DNA of 64,000 nt from NCBI RefSeq assembly GCF_015070375.1, contig NZ_JADCLL010000001.1, positions 870,501 to 934,500 of the forward strand, written 5' to 3'. Shown piece after piece: positions 52,008 to 60,701 of this stretch. The notes below the pieces were generated by a model. The model was not told where the DNA came from and did not search any database. It was given only the letters and a program-made list of their open reading frames with translations. Both the position numbers and the translations under genes were made by a program. Positions within the stretch are counted from its first letter, which is position 1, and each line of letters opens with the position of its first letter. Source of the DNA: Nocardioides kribbensis. Its GTDB lineage: Bacteria; Actinomycetota; Actinomycetes; Propionibacteriales; Nocardioidaceae.

Positions 52008-53048
52008 ATGCGCGTTTCGTGGACCAACGCCCTCATCGCCGGCGGGTCGGCCCTGCTCGGCGCCCTCGCCCTCATCGTGCTGACCCACGTGGTCGCGCGC
52101 CTGGTGCAGCGACGCTGGCCGCCCGGGGAGCGGCTCTTCCGCCAGGCCCGGGTCCCCTACCGGGTGCTCGTGCTGGTCATCGCCCTCAACGGCTGGGTGG
52201 CCGGCGTGCGGCGTCGCGGCGACGACGAGGTGTGGTGGCACGCCGCGGTCCTGGCGGGGCGGACCCTGTGGATCATCGCCGCGGCCTGGCTGGTCACCGT
52301 GGTGCTGCTCTTCCTCCAGGACCTCGGCCTGGGCCGCGCCCGCACCGACGTGCGCGACAACCGGGCCGCGCGCCGCGTCCGCACCCAGGTGCTCATCCTG
52401 CGCCGTCTCACCGTGGCCCTCATGGTGGTGGTCGCCCTCGGCGCGATCCTGCTCAGCTTCCCGGGGGTGCGCACCATCGGCGCGAGCGTCCTGGCCTCCG
52501 CCGGCCTCATCTCGGTGGTCGCCGCGCTGGCTGCGCAGTCCACGCTGGCCAACGTCTTCGCCGGCATCCAGCTGGCCTTCAGCGACGCCATCCGCATCGA
52601 CGACGTCGTGATCGTGGAGGAGGAGTGGGGCTGGATCGAGGAGATCACCCTCAGCTACGTCGTCGTCCGGCTCTGGGACGACCGTCGCATGGTGCTGCCC
52701 TCGACGTACTTCACCACCACCCCCTTCCAGAACTGGACGCGCCGCAACTCCGAGCTGCTGGGCGCCGTCGAGCTCGACCTCGACTGGCGCGTCGACACCG
52801 CCCGGATGCGCGAGGCCCTGCCGGGGGTCATGGCCTCGGCCGGCGAGCTGTGGGACGGGCGCGTCTCGCTGCTGCAGGTCACCGACGCCGTCGCCGGCTT
52901 CGTGCGGGTGCGGGTGCTGGTCACCGCCGTCGACGCCGGCACGCTCTTCGACCTGCGCTGCCACGTGCGCGAGCAGCTGGTGGCCTGGCTGCGCGACCAC
53001 GACCCGGCCGGCCTGCCGCGCACGCGCCTCGAGGTCGAGCGGGACTGA
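52008..53048 (+). CDS. Mechanosensitive ion channel, MscS family
   Basis: 346 residues with about four predicted helices. The pore helix and following beta domain are clear: GASVLASAGLISVVAALAAQ, then STLANVFAGIQLAFSDAIRIDDVV (two segments), and ending the beta domain with WTRRNS. Opens under membrane tension to release solutes during hypo-osmotic shock. CACGAT five bases before the ATG may be part of a leaderless start. Followed by a strong terminator. Confidence 0.9.
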   Translation: MRVSWTNALIAGGSALLGALALIVLTHVVARLVQRRWPPGERLFRQARVPYRVLVLVIALNGWVAGVRRRGDDEVWWHAAVLAGRTLWIIAAAWLVTVVLLFLQDLGLGRARTDVRDNRAARRVRTQVLILRRLTVALMVVVALGAILLSFPGVRTIGASVLASAGLISVVAALAAQSTLANVFAGIQLAFSDAIRIDDVVIVEEEWGWIEEITLSYVVVRLWDDRRMVLPSTYFTTTPFQNWTRRNSELLGAVELDLDWRVDTARMREALPGVMASAGELWDGRVSLLQVTDAVAGFVRVRVLVTAVDAGTLFDLRCHVREQLVAWLRDHDPAGLPRTRLEVERD

Positions 53049-53077
53049 GCCGGGCGCGGGCGCCCGGGTGCGGACGC

Positions 53078-53116
53078 GCCGACGGGCGGGACCCCGGGAG
53101 GGTCCCGCCCGTCGGC
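53078..53116. terminator. Bidirectional terminator between mscS and the sugar ABC operon
   Basis: GCCGACGGGCGGGACC (53078-53093) pairs perfectly with 53101-53116 around a seven-base loop. It sits between convergent stops at 53048 and 53147. Confidence 0.88.
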
Positions 53117-53146
53117 GGTGGTGCGGGTGGGGCGGGGCCGGGGCCG

Positions 53147-54403
53147 CTACCCGCGTCCGCTGGAGGAGCGCACCCGGCGCGAGACCGAGTCGATCGCGAC
53201 CGCCAGCAGCAGGACCGCACCGGTGACCATGAAGCGCACCGAGGAGTCGACGTTCATCAGGTTCAGGCCGCTCTGGATGGCCTGGAGCACGATGATGCCG
53301 AGCAGCGCGGAGTATGCCGACCCGCGGCCGCCGAAGAGGCTGGTGCCGCCGATCACCGCGGCCGCGATCGCGGTCAGGTTGGTGTCGGTGGTGCCGCTGC
53401 TCTGCGAGACCGAGGTGAGCTGACCGGCCAGCAGGATGCCGCCCAGGGCCGCGAAGGTCGAGGTCGCGGCGAAGACCGAGAAGTAGATCCGGCCCACCTT
53501 GATGCCGGCGCGACGGGCCGCCTCCTCGTTGCCGCCCACGGCGTAGACGTGGCGACCCCAGGTGGTCTTGCGCAGCATGAGGTCCATGACGACGACCAGG
53601 GCCACGAAGAGCACGAACAGGTAGCCCCACCCGCGGTCGATGCCGAGGTAGTAGGTCAGGAAGCCCAGGCCGCCCGCGAGGAGCACCGCCTTGATGCCGA
53701 CCATGGTGAGGTTGGGCGGGGTCAGGCCGGCCGCCTTGCGCCGGCGCACCAGCAGCAGCTGCGAGCCGACGTAGGCCAGCACGACCACCGCGAGCAGCAC
53801 GTAGGCCGCACCGTCGCTGAGGAAGCGCTCGCGGGCGAACTGCCGCAGGCCCGAGTCGGTGGGCAGCACGATGGTGCCCTGGTCGCCCAGCACGTAGAGC
53901 AGCGCTCCCTGGAAGCCGAGCAGGCCGGCGAGGGAGAACACGAAGCTGGGCACGCCGAGGCGGGTGTAGAGCAGGGCGTAGACCGAGCCGATCAGGGTGC
54001 CGATGAGGATGCCGGCGATCATGCCGACGATCAGCGACTGGCTCTTGTTGGCGACGAGGACCGCCATGGAGGCGGCCGCGAAGCCCGAGACCGAGCCGAC
54101 CGAGAGGTCGATCTCCCCCAGCAGCAGCACCAGCACGATGCCCAGCGCGATGACGCCGACCGGTGCGGCGAAGAGCGTGATGTTGACCAGGCTCTTCGAC
54201 GACAGGAACGTCGGCTCCTGGGAGTAGAAGACCAGCGAGATGACGATGAGCCCGATGACCACGGGCAGCATGCCGAGCTCACCGCCCTTGAGCCGGTTCC
54301 AGACCGCGCGGGCCTGGCCGCCGAGACCCTGGCTCTGGATGAGCCGCTCGTCGGCGATGTCGGCGGCGACGGCCGACTGCGTCTCGTCGGTCGTGGCGCT
54401 CAC
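53147..54403 (-). CDS. Sugar ABC transporter permease (XylH/RbsC-like)
   Basis: 418-residue membrane permease of the CUT2 importer family. Predicted ten to twelve helices; the conserved EEAARRAGIKVGRIYFSVFA loop contacts the ATPase and LGGILLAGQL and IGGTSLFGGRGS follow. LLGEIDLSVGS is also typical. GTG start at 54403 overlaps the ATPase stop (GTGA). Last gene of a three-gene operon (binding protein, ATPase, permease). Resemblance to XylH suggests a pentose or related monosaccharide, not proven. Confidence 0.92.
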   Translation of the reverse strand: MSATTDETQSAVAADIADERLIQSQGLGGQARAVWNRLKGGELGMLPVVIGLIVISLVFYSQEPTFLSSKSLVNITLFAAPVGVIALGIVLVLLLGEIDLSVGSVSGFAAASMAVLVANKSQSLIVGMIAGILIGTLIGSVYALLYTRLGVPSFVFSLAGLLGFQGALLYVLGDQGTIVLPTDSGLRQFARERFLSDGAAYVLLAVVVLAYVGSQLLLVRRRKAAGLTPPNLTMVGIKAVLLAGGLGFLTYYLGIDRGWGYLFVLFVALVVVMDLMLRKTTWGRHVYAVGGNEEAARRAGIKVGRIYFSVFAATSTFAALGGILLAGQLTSVSQSSGTTDTNLTAIAAAVIGGTSLFGGRGSAYSALLGIIVLQAIQSGLNLMNVDSSVRFMVTGAVLLLAVAIDSVSRRVRSSSGRG

Positions 54404-55227
54404 TGGCCCGCTCCCTCGGTGGTGTCGGTGGTGCCGGCACGCCGGCTGGCGCGCGCGGCGACCACGTTGTCGGAGGCGCCGGTGATGGCCGCGACCAGCT
54501 GCTCGGTCGTGGTCTCCTCGGTGCGGAACTCCGCGGCGTTGCGGCCCAGGCGCATGACCACGATGCGGTCGGCCACGGCCTGGACGTCGGCCATGTTGTG
54601 GCTGATGAGGATGACCCCGAGCCCGGTCTCGCGCAGCCGCTCGACGAGGTTCAGGACCTCCGCGGTCTGCGCGACACCGAGGGCCGCGGTGGGCTCGTCG
54701 AGCATGACGAGCTTGGGGTTGCCCACGAGGCTGCGGGCGATCGCCACCGTCTGGCGCTGACCGCCCGACAGCCCCGCGATGGGGATGCGGACCGAGGGGA
54801 TCTTGGCGGAGAGGGTGCGCAGCAGGCGCCACGCCTCCTTCTCCATCGTGACCTCGTCGAGCACCGGCCCGAGCAGGCGCTCCTGGCCCAGGAACAGGTT
54901 GGCGACGACGTCGAGGTTGTCGCACAGGGCCAGGTCCTGGAAGACCGTCGCGATTCCCAGCGCCTGGGCGTCGGACGGGCCACCGACCGAGATCTTGCGG
55001 CCCGCGAAGGTGATGTCACCCTCGTCGGGCTGGTAGACCCCCGAGATGACCTTGACCAGGGTCGACTTGCCCGCACCGTTGTCGCCCACGAGGGCGACGA
55101 CCTCGCCGGCCGCCACCTCCAGGTGCACGTCGGTGAGGGCCTGCACGGCCCCGAACCTCTTGTTGATGCCGGTCAGGGACAGGACGGTCTGTCCCGTGAC
55201 CGGCTTCTCCGTCGTCGTGGCGCTCAT
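54400..55227 (-). CDS. Sugar ABC transporter ATP-binding protein (single NBD)
   Basis: 275-residue ATPase. Walker A GDNGAGKSTL near residue 50, Q-loop VFQDLALC, signature LSGGQRQ, Walker B LVMLDEPTAALG and H-loop ILISHNM are intact. A single NBD rather than the fused double NBD of XylG/RbsA, as seen in several actinobacterial and FrcA-like systems. The ATG at 55227 shares one base with the binding-protein stop (TGATG); an ATG at 55251 lies inside that gene and is less likely. Confidence 0.93.
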   Translation of the reverse strand: MSATTTEKPVTGQTVLSLTGINKRFGAVQALTDVHLEVAAGEVVALVGDNGAGKSTLVKVISGVYQPDEGDITFAGRKISVGGPSDAQALGIATVFQDLALCDNLDVVANLFLGQERLLGPVLDEVTMEKEAWRLLRTLSAKIPSVRIPIAGLSGGQRQTVAIARSLVGNPKLVMLDEPTAALGVAQTAEVLNLVERLRETGLGVILISHNMADVQAVADRIVVMRLGRNAAEFRTEETTTEQLVAAITGASDNVVAARASRRAGTTDTTEGAGQ

Positions 55228-56330
55228 CAGGAGATGCCAGCCTCCGAGCACGCAGCGGCGTAGTCGCCGGTGCAGATGTCGGCGGCGGAGTAGAAGCCGT
55301 CGGCGATGACGGTGTCGGCGACGTTGTCGGCCGTCACGACGATCGGGTCGAAGATGTAGGACGTGACGCCCTCGTAGTCGCTCTGGTCGATGCCGGTCTC
55401 GCTGGTCGACGCGGGCTCCTCGCCCTGGGCCAGGGCCACGGCCACCTCGGCGGCCGTCTCGGCCTCGATCGGGATGGGCTTGTAGATCGTCATCTCCTGC
55501 TCACCGGCGAGGATGCGCTGGATCGCGGCGACCTCGGCGTCCTGACCCGTGATCGGGGGCAGCTCGTCGGAGGAGACGCCGGCGCCAGTCAGGGCCGCGA
55601 CGACGCCGCCGGCCTGGCCGTCGTTGGCGGCGTAGACGCCCTGGATGTCGCTGGGGTCGTACTTGCTCAGCTGGTCGGTCGTCCACTGCTGGGCGTTCTC
55701 GGGGCTCCAGTCGGGGTTGTCGTACTCCTCGGCGATGGTGACGCCGCTGGAGTCGAGCACGCTGTGGGCGCCGGCCTTGAACTGCGCGGCGTTGGGGTCG
55801 CTGGGCGCACCGTTGAGCATGAGGATGTTGCCGGTGTCGCCGACGGCCTCGACGAGGGCCTCCGCCTGCATCTGGCCGACGGTCTCGTTGTCGAAGGACA
55901 TGTAGTAGTCGGCGCCGTCGATGAAGCGGTCGTAGGCGATGACCGGCACGTCCTGGCCCTGGGCCTCCTGGACCATGCCGGTGGCGCCGGCGCCGTTGAC
56001 CGGGTCGAGCACGACGACGGACGCGCCGGCGGTCAGCGCGCTGGTGAGCTGCTGGGCCTGCTTGGCCTCGTCCTGGTCGGCGTTGTAGTAGTCGACCTCG
56101 CAGTCCGAGCACAGCTCGGCGACCGCGGCCTCGAAGAGCGGCTTGTCGAAGGCCTCGTAGCGGGTGGTCTTGGACTCCGGGAGGAGCAGGGCGATGGTGC
56201 CGCCGGAGGCGCTGTCGCCGCCGCCGTCGGAGCCGCTCTCGGCGTCGTTGGCGCCGCAGGCGGTGAGGCCGGCGGTGCCGATGGCGAGCACAGCACCGAA
56301 GGCTGCGAGGCGGTGCAGGGGTGTGGACAT
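55227..56330 (-). CDS. Sugar ABC transporter substrate-binding lipoprotein
   Basis: 367 residues. Signal peptide with lipobox GLTAC (Cys25) and a Gly/Ser/Asp-rich linker, then a periplasmic-binding-protein-I fold. IALLLPESKTTRYEAFDKPLF, PVIAYDRFIDGADYYMSFDN (two segments) and VYAANDGQAGGVVAAL resemble XylF-type xylose-binding proteins. Start ATG at 56330 with GGGAG five bases upstream. First gene of the operon, divergent from a ROK regulator across 168 bases. Confidence 0.92.
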   Translation of the reverse strand: MSTPLHRLAAFGAVLAIGTAGLTACGANDAESGSDGGGDSASGGTIALLLPESKTTRYEAFDKPLFEAAVAELCSDCEVDYYNADQDEAKQAQQLTSALTAGASVVVLDPVNGAGATGMVQEAQGQDVPVIAYDRFIDGADYYMSFDNETVGQMQAEALVEAVGDTGNILMLNGAPSDPNAAQFKAGAHSVLDSSGVTIAEEYDNPDWSPENAQQWTTDQLSKYDPSDIQGVYAANDGQAGGVVAALTGAGVSSDELPPITGQDAEVAAIQRILAGEQEMTIYKPIPIEAETAAEVAVALAQGEEPASTSETGIDQSDYEGVTSYIFDPIVVTADNVADTVIADGFYSAADICTGDYAAACSEAGIS

Positions 56331-56394
56331 GGTTCTCCCTCGACTGGGGCGGGCACGCCGCCGGGTTGACTGGGTCGAGTGTCAGCCGTCACAG

Positions 56395-56408
56395 ACTTGT
56401 CGTCAAGT
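56395..56408. promoter_or_regulatory. Palindrome 1 in the ABC-ROK intergenic region
   Basis: ACTTG-TCGT-CAAGT, 65 bases upstream of the binding-protein ATG and 65 bases from a second site with the same CTTG-N4-CAAG core. Probable operator for the adjacent ROK regulator, though the core also matches the palindrome before icd. Confidence 0.5.
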
Positions 56409-56459
56409 AGTGAACGCAAAGATGGTCATAACTCGTTACTCGCACGTTGATCATTCACG

Positions 56460-56473
56460 TCTTGACCACAAGC
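56460..56473. promoter_or_regulatory. Palindrome 2 in the ABC-ROK intergenic region
   Basis: TCTTG-ACCA-CAAGC (core CTTG-N4-CAAG), close to the ROK start codon; would suit autorepression. Spacing between the two cores is about 65 bases, roughly six helical turns. Confidence 0.5.
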
Positions 56474-56498
56474 TGTGACCCGAGGCACAGTTCCGCCC

Positions 56499-57698
56499 AT
56501 GACCAGACAGCGCCTCGACGCCGCCCCCGGGTCGACGTCGACGCTGCGCACCGCCAACCAGCACCGCGTGCTCGACGTCCTGCGGGGGCTCGGCGTCGTC
56601 GACCCCGCGGTGGCCGGCGAGGACGTCGACGCCCTGCCCGCGGAGTACACGCAGGCCGAGCTCGCCCGCACCACCGGGCTGGCCCCGGCCACGGTGTCCA
56701 ACATCCTGCGCGACCTGTCGTCGGCCGGGCTCGTCGCCATCGCGCCCGGCAGCGGCCGGCGCGGGTCCTCGGTGAGGCTCGCCGAGACCGCGGGGGTCGT
56801 CGCCGGCGTCGACTTCGGCCACAGCCACGTCGCCGTCGCCGTCGGCGACCTCGCCGGCCGGCTCCTCCACGAGGAGCGGCGCCCGCTCCACTCCGGGCTC
56901 GACCACCGCGCCGCGCTGGACTGCGCGCACGAGATGCTCCTCGGCATGCTCCCGGGCGGGCCGACCCTGCGCACCGTCGGGCTGGGCCTGCCGGCCCCCG
57001 TCACCGCCGACGTCGTGCAGTCCTCCGCGATCCTGCCGTCGTGGGTCGGGGTCAACGCCCGCACCGCGGCCGAGCAGGTCTTCGGCGCCACGGCCCTGGT
57101 CGAGAACGACGCCAACCTGGGGGCGCTCGCCGAGCACCGCCGCGGCGTGGGCCGCGGCCACCGCAGCTCGGTCTTCGTGAAGATCTCCTCCGGCGTGGGC
57201 GCCGGCGTCGTCATCCGCAACGAGCTCTTCCGCGGCGCCCACGGCAGCGCCGGGGAGATCGGGCACCTGACCCTCGACGAGCAGGGCCCGCTGTGCCGCT
57301 GCGGCAGCCGCGGCTGTCTGGAGGCCTACACCTCCATCGGCACGGTGCAGTCGATGATGGGCGGCCAGCTGCCCGGCGCGGTCATCGAGGAGATCGTCGA
57401 CGCAGCCCTCGCCGGCAACGTCGCCGCCCAGCGCGCCTTCGAGGACGTCGGGCTGCACCTGGGCTGGGGGCTGGCCAGCATCGTCAACCTGCTCGATCCC
57501 GACATCGTGGTCGTCGGCGGCGACATGGCCCGCGCCGGCGAGCTCGTGCTCGAGCCCGCGCGGGTCGGCCTGCGCCGCCACGCCCTCGACGCGGCCGCCC
57601 TGACGCCCGTCCTGGCCAGCGAGCTCGGCAACCGCGCCAGCCTCGTGGGTGCCGTCATCGTGGCCGCCGAGCGCACCGAGCTGATCGCGCCCGCCTGA
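56499..57698 (+). CDS. ROK-family transcriptional regulator
   Basis: 399 residues. Winged helix-turn-helix near residues 49-72 (YTQAELARTTGLAPATVSN) followed by a sugar-kinase-like ROK domain with GVDFGHSHVAVAVGD, GVGAGVVIRNELFRG and the zinc motif CRCGSRGC (near 265) preceded by GEIGHLTLD. Likely represses the divergent sugar ABC operon in the absence of its sugar, as with XylR/NagC-type proteins. ATG at 56499 used; an in-frame GTG at 56475 would add eight residues and overlaps palindrome 2. Confidence 0.92.
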   Translation: MTRQRLDAAPGSTSTLRTANQHRVLDVLRGLGVVDPAVAGEDVDALPAEYTQAELARTTGLAPATVSNILRDLSSAGLVAIAPGSGRRGSSVRLAETAGVVAGVDFGHSHVAVAVGDLAGRLLHEERRPLHSGLDHRAALDCAHEMLLGMLPGGPTLRTVGLGLPAPVTADVVQSSAILPSWVGVNARTAAEQVFGATALVENDANLGALAEHRRGVGRGHRSSVFVKISSGVGAGVVIRNELFRGAHGSAGEIGHLTLDEQGPLCRCGSRGCLEAYTSIGTVQSMMGGQLPGAVIEEIVDAALAGNVAAQRAFEDVGLHLGWGLASIVNLLDPDIVVVGGDMARAGELVLEPARVGLRRHALDAAALTPVLASELGNRASLVGAVIVAAERTELIAPA

Positions 57699-57758
57699 GC
57701 CGTCGTGAGGTCGGCCCCGGGTCGGCCCCGCGTCGGGCCCGGGGTCCCTTCGGGTGAC

Positions 57759-57786
57759 CTGACCACGCCGTGGGGCGGCCTACGGT
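57759..57786 (+). promoter_or_regulatory. Putative promoter of the DUF5709 gene
   Basis: CTGACC (57759-57764), 16-base spacer, TACGGT (57781-57786), six bases before the ATG at 57793: leaderless arrangement with a recognisable -35. Confidence 0.45.
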
Positions 57787-57792
57787 GGGGCC

Positions 57793-58281
57793 ATGACCGA
57801 GAGCACTCCTGACCCGACGACCGACGCCGAGACCTACGGCGACTACTCCGTCGACGACGAGGACCAGCCCACCAACATGGACGACCTCGGCGACCCCGAC
57901 GTCGCCGACGAGCTCGACCGCGGCTACTCCCCGCCGGAGAAGTACTCGGCCGCCCAGGGCTTCGGCAACACCCCCTACGAGGAGGCCACCGGCGAGACCC
58001 TCGACCAGCGCGTGGCCCAGGAGGTGCCGGAGGCCGACCCCTACGAGCAGGCGGAGAAGGCCGACGCCGATCCCGACGTGCGCCTCGACCAGCTCGACGA
58101 CGGCGAGGTCGGCGACGAGCGCGCGGGCCGCCTGGTCGACCCCGACCAGGGCCTCGGCGAGGACGTCGACCAAGAGCTCGTGGGCGACGACGTCGGCATC
58201 GACGGCGCCGCGGCCTCGGCCGAGGAGGCCGCCGTGCACGTCGTGCCCGACGACTCCGACCCCGACACCTTCAACGCCTGA
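57793..58281 (+). CDS. DUF5709 acidic protein
   Basis: 162 residues, very acidic, no hydrophobic segment. The conserved blocks YSPPEKYSAAQGFGNTPYEE, ETLDQRVAQEVPE, RAGRLVDPDQG and DVGIDGAAASAEEAAVHV identify the uncharacterised actinobacterial DUF5709 family. Low complexity and charge suggest a mostly disordered cytoplasmic protein. Follows the ROK gene by 94 bases but probably has its own leaderless promoter. A terminator hairpin follows 47 bases after the stop. Confidence 0.85.
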   Translation: MTESTPDPTTDAETYGDYSVDDEDQPTNMDDLGDPDVADELDRGYSPPEKYSAAQGFGNTPYEEATGETLDQRVAQEVPEADPYEQAEKADADPDVRLDQLDDGEVGDERAGRLVDPDQGLGEDVDQELVGDDVGIDGAAASAEEAAVHVVPDDSDPDTFNA

Positions 58282-58328
58282 CCGACGACCGGCCGACAGG
58301 CTAGCCCGCGCGACGGATGCAGGACGCA

Positions 58329-58362
58329 GAAGAGGCCCCCGGCTGCTGCCGGGGGCCTCTTC
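58329..58362. terminator. Hairpin terminator after DUF5709
   Basis: GAAGAGGCCCCCGGC (58329-58343), loop TGCT, perfect 15-base complement (58348-58362). Faces the convergent propeller/RTX-like gene, which ends at 58533. Confidence 0.88.
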
Positions 58363-58532
58363 GCACGTAGTGAACCGCTGGCGTCTCGGGTCACCAGCGG
58401 CTCGAGAAGAACGTTAGGCGCTCGCGGGGGCGCTGTCAGCCGCTGCGGGGCGAAATGACCCGGTCGGGCCATGCGCCATGGCCCGGGGAGCGGCGTACGC
58501 CTGGCACGTGCGGGTCAGGCGGGGGTCGCCGG

Positions 58533-60701
58533 TCACGGGCACCGGACGACGGTGTCCCTGCGGTCCGCGCGGCAGTCGTCCGTGCCGGATCCGCCGTCGA
58601 TCCGGTCGATGCCGCGCTTGCCGACCACCACGTCCGCTCCGGGGCCCCCTCCGAGCCTCTCGGCCCAGCCGGTGCCGAGGAGGAAGTCGTCCCCCGCGCC
58701 TCCCCGGACCAGGCGCGGCCCCCCGAGGAGCACGTCGTCGTGGGGACTCATCAGCACGGCCTCGACGTCGTCCACCACGACCTCCTCGCGCCCCAGGACG
58801 AACTCGGAGTACAGCCGGGAGCGCTGGAGCTGGAAGGGGTGGGCGTAGACGAGGGCACCGCGACCCAACGGGCTGAGGTCCACCCTGTCCCGCCCCGGAC
58901 CACCGGCGACCTCGCCACCGCGCAGGCGGACGACGGCGTCGTCACCTGCCCCCAGCACGACGGCCTGCGTCGTGACCACCACCTCGTCGTCGAACCGCGT
59001 CATGTGCAGGACCGACGGCGGGTCGTCGCGCTCGGGGAAGCTCGCCAGCAGGTCCGTGCCCCAGCCCGTCGCGACGCCACGGGTGACGTCGACCCTCACT
59101 GCCCGCGGGGCGCCGGCCCAGCTGACCGCTCCGTACCCGGCCACGACGTCGTCCCCTCCCCGGGGCACCAGGGTGGACCGGCCGTCGGAGGCCAGCACGT
59201 TGTCCTCCCCGTCACCGGCCAGTCGACCCAGCTGCGCGAAGGAGGTGAGGTTCTCGACGTGGTCGAGCTCGTCCTCGCCGTCGGCGCCCCGTGAGGAGCC
59301 CGCGCCGAGGTCGACCTCGATGCGCCGTACGGTGTAGCGGCCCGGCAACACGACGCCGTAGGCGGCGGTGTCCTCACCCTCACCTCCCCGGAGGCGGTCG
59401 TCCCCGGCCGCGCCGTCGAGCGCGTCGTCCCCGGCGCCGCCCGCGAGGAGCTCGTCGCCCGGCGAGCCGACCAGGACGTCGTCGTGGACACTGCCGAGAA
59501 CCTCCTCGATCTCGAAGACGTGGGTCGTGCCGTCGGCCTCGGCCGCGAACTCGCGCAGCCGCACCCCAGCGCGACGGCCGCTGGTCGCGAAGCTGAGCCG
59601 GTCACGACCCAGGCCGCCACGCACCGTGTCGTGCCCCGGACCGGCGAGCACGACATCGTCGCCCGCGCCGGCGCACACCACGTCGTCTCCCGCGGTGCCC
59701 CGCAGCACGTCGTCGCCTCCGGTGCCGGCGACGGTGCACGCGGGCACGGGCTGCCACGAGACCATGCTCAACGAGGGGCTGACCGGCAGCTCCGGCCAGG
59801 CCCAGTCCTGAGCCGTGCTGACGTCCACCACCCGCGCCGAGCCCGGTTCGCTGCCGAAGGCCACGAGCCACCGCCCCGACGGTGACCAGAAGACGGTGTC
59901 GAGCTCGCCGGGGAGGTCGAGCCGCCGGGGCTCCTCGGCCGTGGGGTCGACCAGGTAGGTGCCCTCGGCGTTGTCCACCACGAGCAGGTCCCCGTCGGGT
60001 GACCAGCTGAGTGTGCGGGCGGCGAGATCGTAGGCGGCCTCGGGGGCGGGGCCGGGCCGGGTGTCGACGATCCGCACCGACGGCGCGGCCCCTGCGGCCC
60101 CGTGGGCGGTCGCGAGGAGGCCGGCGCGCGAGAGCGTCACGACCGAGGCGTCGACCTCGACGCCGGTCCGCGACACCGGCTCCGGCGCCGACGCGGAGCC
60201 GACTTCGTGCCGGTCGACCGTGACCACCCCATCCACGACCCGCACGATGAGCAGGTGGTCAGGGTCCTCCCAGACGATGCCCTGCCCGTAGCGATCGCGC
60301 AGCGGGACCGGGTGGGTCTCGAGCGAAACCGGGTCGAGCACCACCTGACGCTCCCGCTCGGGGCCGCCGGCGTCGAGCACGAGGTAGCGCCCGTCGGGCG
60401 ACCAGTTGCGCAGTGCCGCCCGGTAGGGGCCCACGCCCACGTCGATCTGGCGGCGGTCACCGGGTCGGGTGACCGTGGCGAGGCTGATCTCGGTGTCGCC
60501 GGTGCTCACCAGCAGACCCTCTTCCTCCGTCCACGGTTGCGCCGCGGTGTCCGGCTCCGACACCGCGACCGGGTCGGTCGGGTCGGTCGGGTCGCTCGAG
60601 GAGGCGGGCGGGACGAGCGCCCCGGTCAGGAGCAGGACCGCCGCGCCCAGGGACGCGATCCATCCGGCAGCACGGTGCGGCCTCGCGCCCACGACCCTCA
60701 C
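58533..60701 (-). CDS. Secreted protein with N-terminal propeller-like and C-terminal RTX-like repeats
   Basis: About 722 residues. A basic start and hydrophobic segment ([16 protein letters not shown]) form a Sec-type signal peptide. Residues ~60-310 contain [29 protein letters not shown] and [16 protein letters not shown], the blade ends of a WD40/TolB-like propeller. From ~325 on come Gly/Asp nonapeptides such as [34 protein letters not shown] and, near the end, [12 protein letters not shown], the calcium-binding RTX type. No type I secretion genes are nearby. The GTG at 60701 overlaps the guaA stop (GTGA); GTGs at 60707 and 60692 are alternatives. Function unknown, perhaps an extracellular calcium-stabilised adhesin or enzyme scaffold. 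Confidence 0.8.
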   Translation of the reverse strand: MRVVGARPHRAAGWIASLGAAVLLLTGALVPPASSSDPTDPTDPVAVSEPDTAAQPWTEEEGLLVSTGDTEISLATVTRPGDRRQIDVGVGPYRAALRNWSPDGRYLVLDAGGPERERQVVLDPVSLETHPVPLRDRYGQGIVWEDPDHLLIVRVVDGVVTVDRHEVGSASAPEPVSRTGVEVDASVVTLSRAGLLATAHGAAGAAPSVRIVDTRPGPAPEAAYDLAARTLSWSPDGDLLVVDNAEGTYLVDPTAEEPRRLDLPGELDTVFWSPSGRWLVAFGSEPGSARVVDVSTAQDWAWPELPVSPSLSMVSWQPVPACTVAGTGGDDVLRGTAGDDVVCAGAGDDVVLAGPGHDTVRGGLGRDRLSFATSGRRAGVRLREFAAEADGTTHVFEIEEVLGSVHDDVLVGSPGDELLAGGAGDDALDGAAGDDRLRGGEGEDTAAYGVVLPGRYTVRRIEVDLGAGSSRGADGEDELDHVENLTSFAQLGRLAGDGEDNVLASDGRSTLVPRGGDDVVAGYGAVSWAGAPRAVRVDVTRGVATGWGTDLLASFPERDDPPSVLHMTRFDDEVVVTTQAVVLGAGDDAVVRLRGGEVAGGPGRDRVDLSPLGRGALVYAHPFQLQRSRLYSEFVLGREEVVVDDVEAVLMSPHDDVLLGGPRLVRGGAGDDFLLGTGWAERLGGGPGADVVVGKRGIDRIDGGSGTDDCRADRRDTVVRCP

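Noticed and set aside
57715..57744. CCCCGGG/CCCGGGG inverted repeat after the ROK gene as terminator
   Set aside because: Only seven pairs separated by a 16-base loop in a C/G-rich tract; such pairings arise easily by composition, so it was not listed as a feature.
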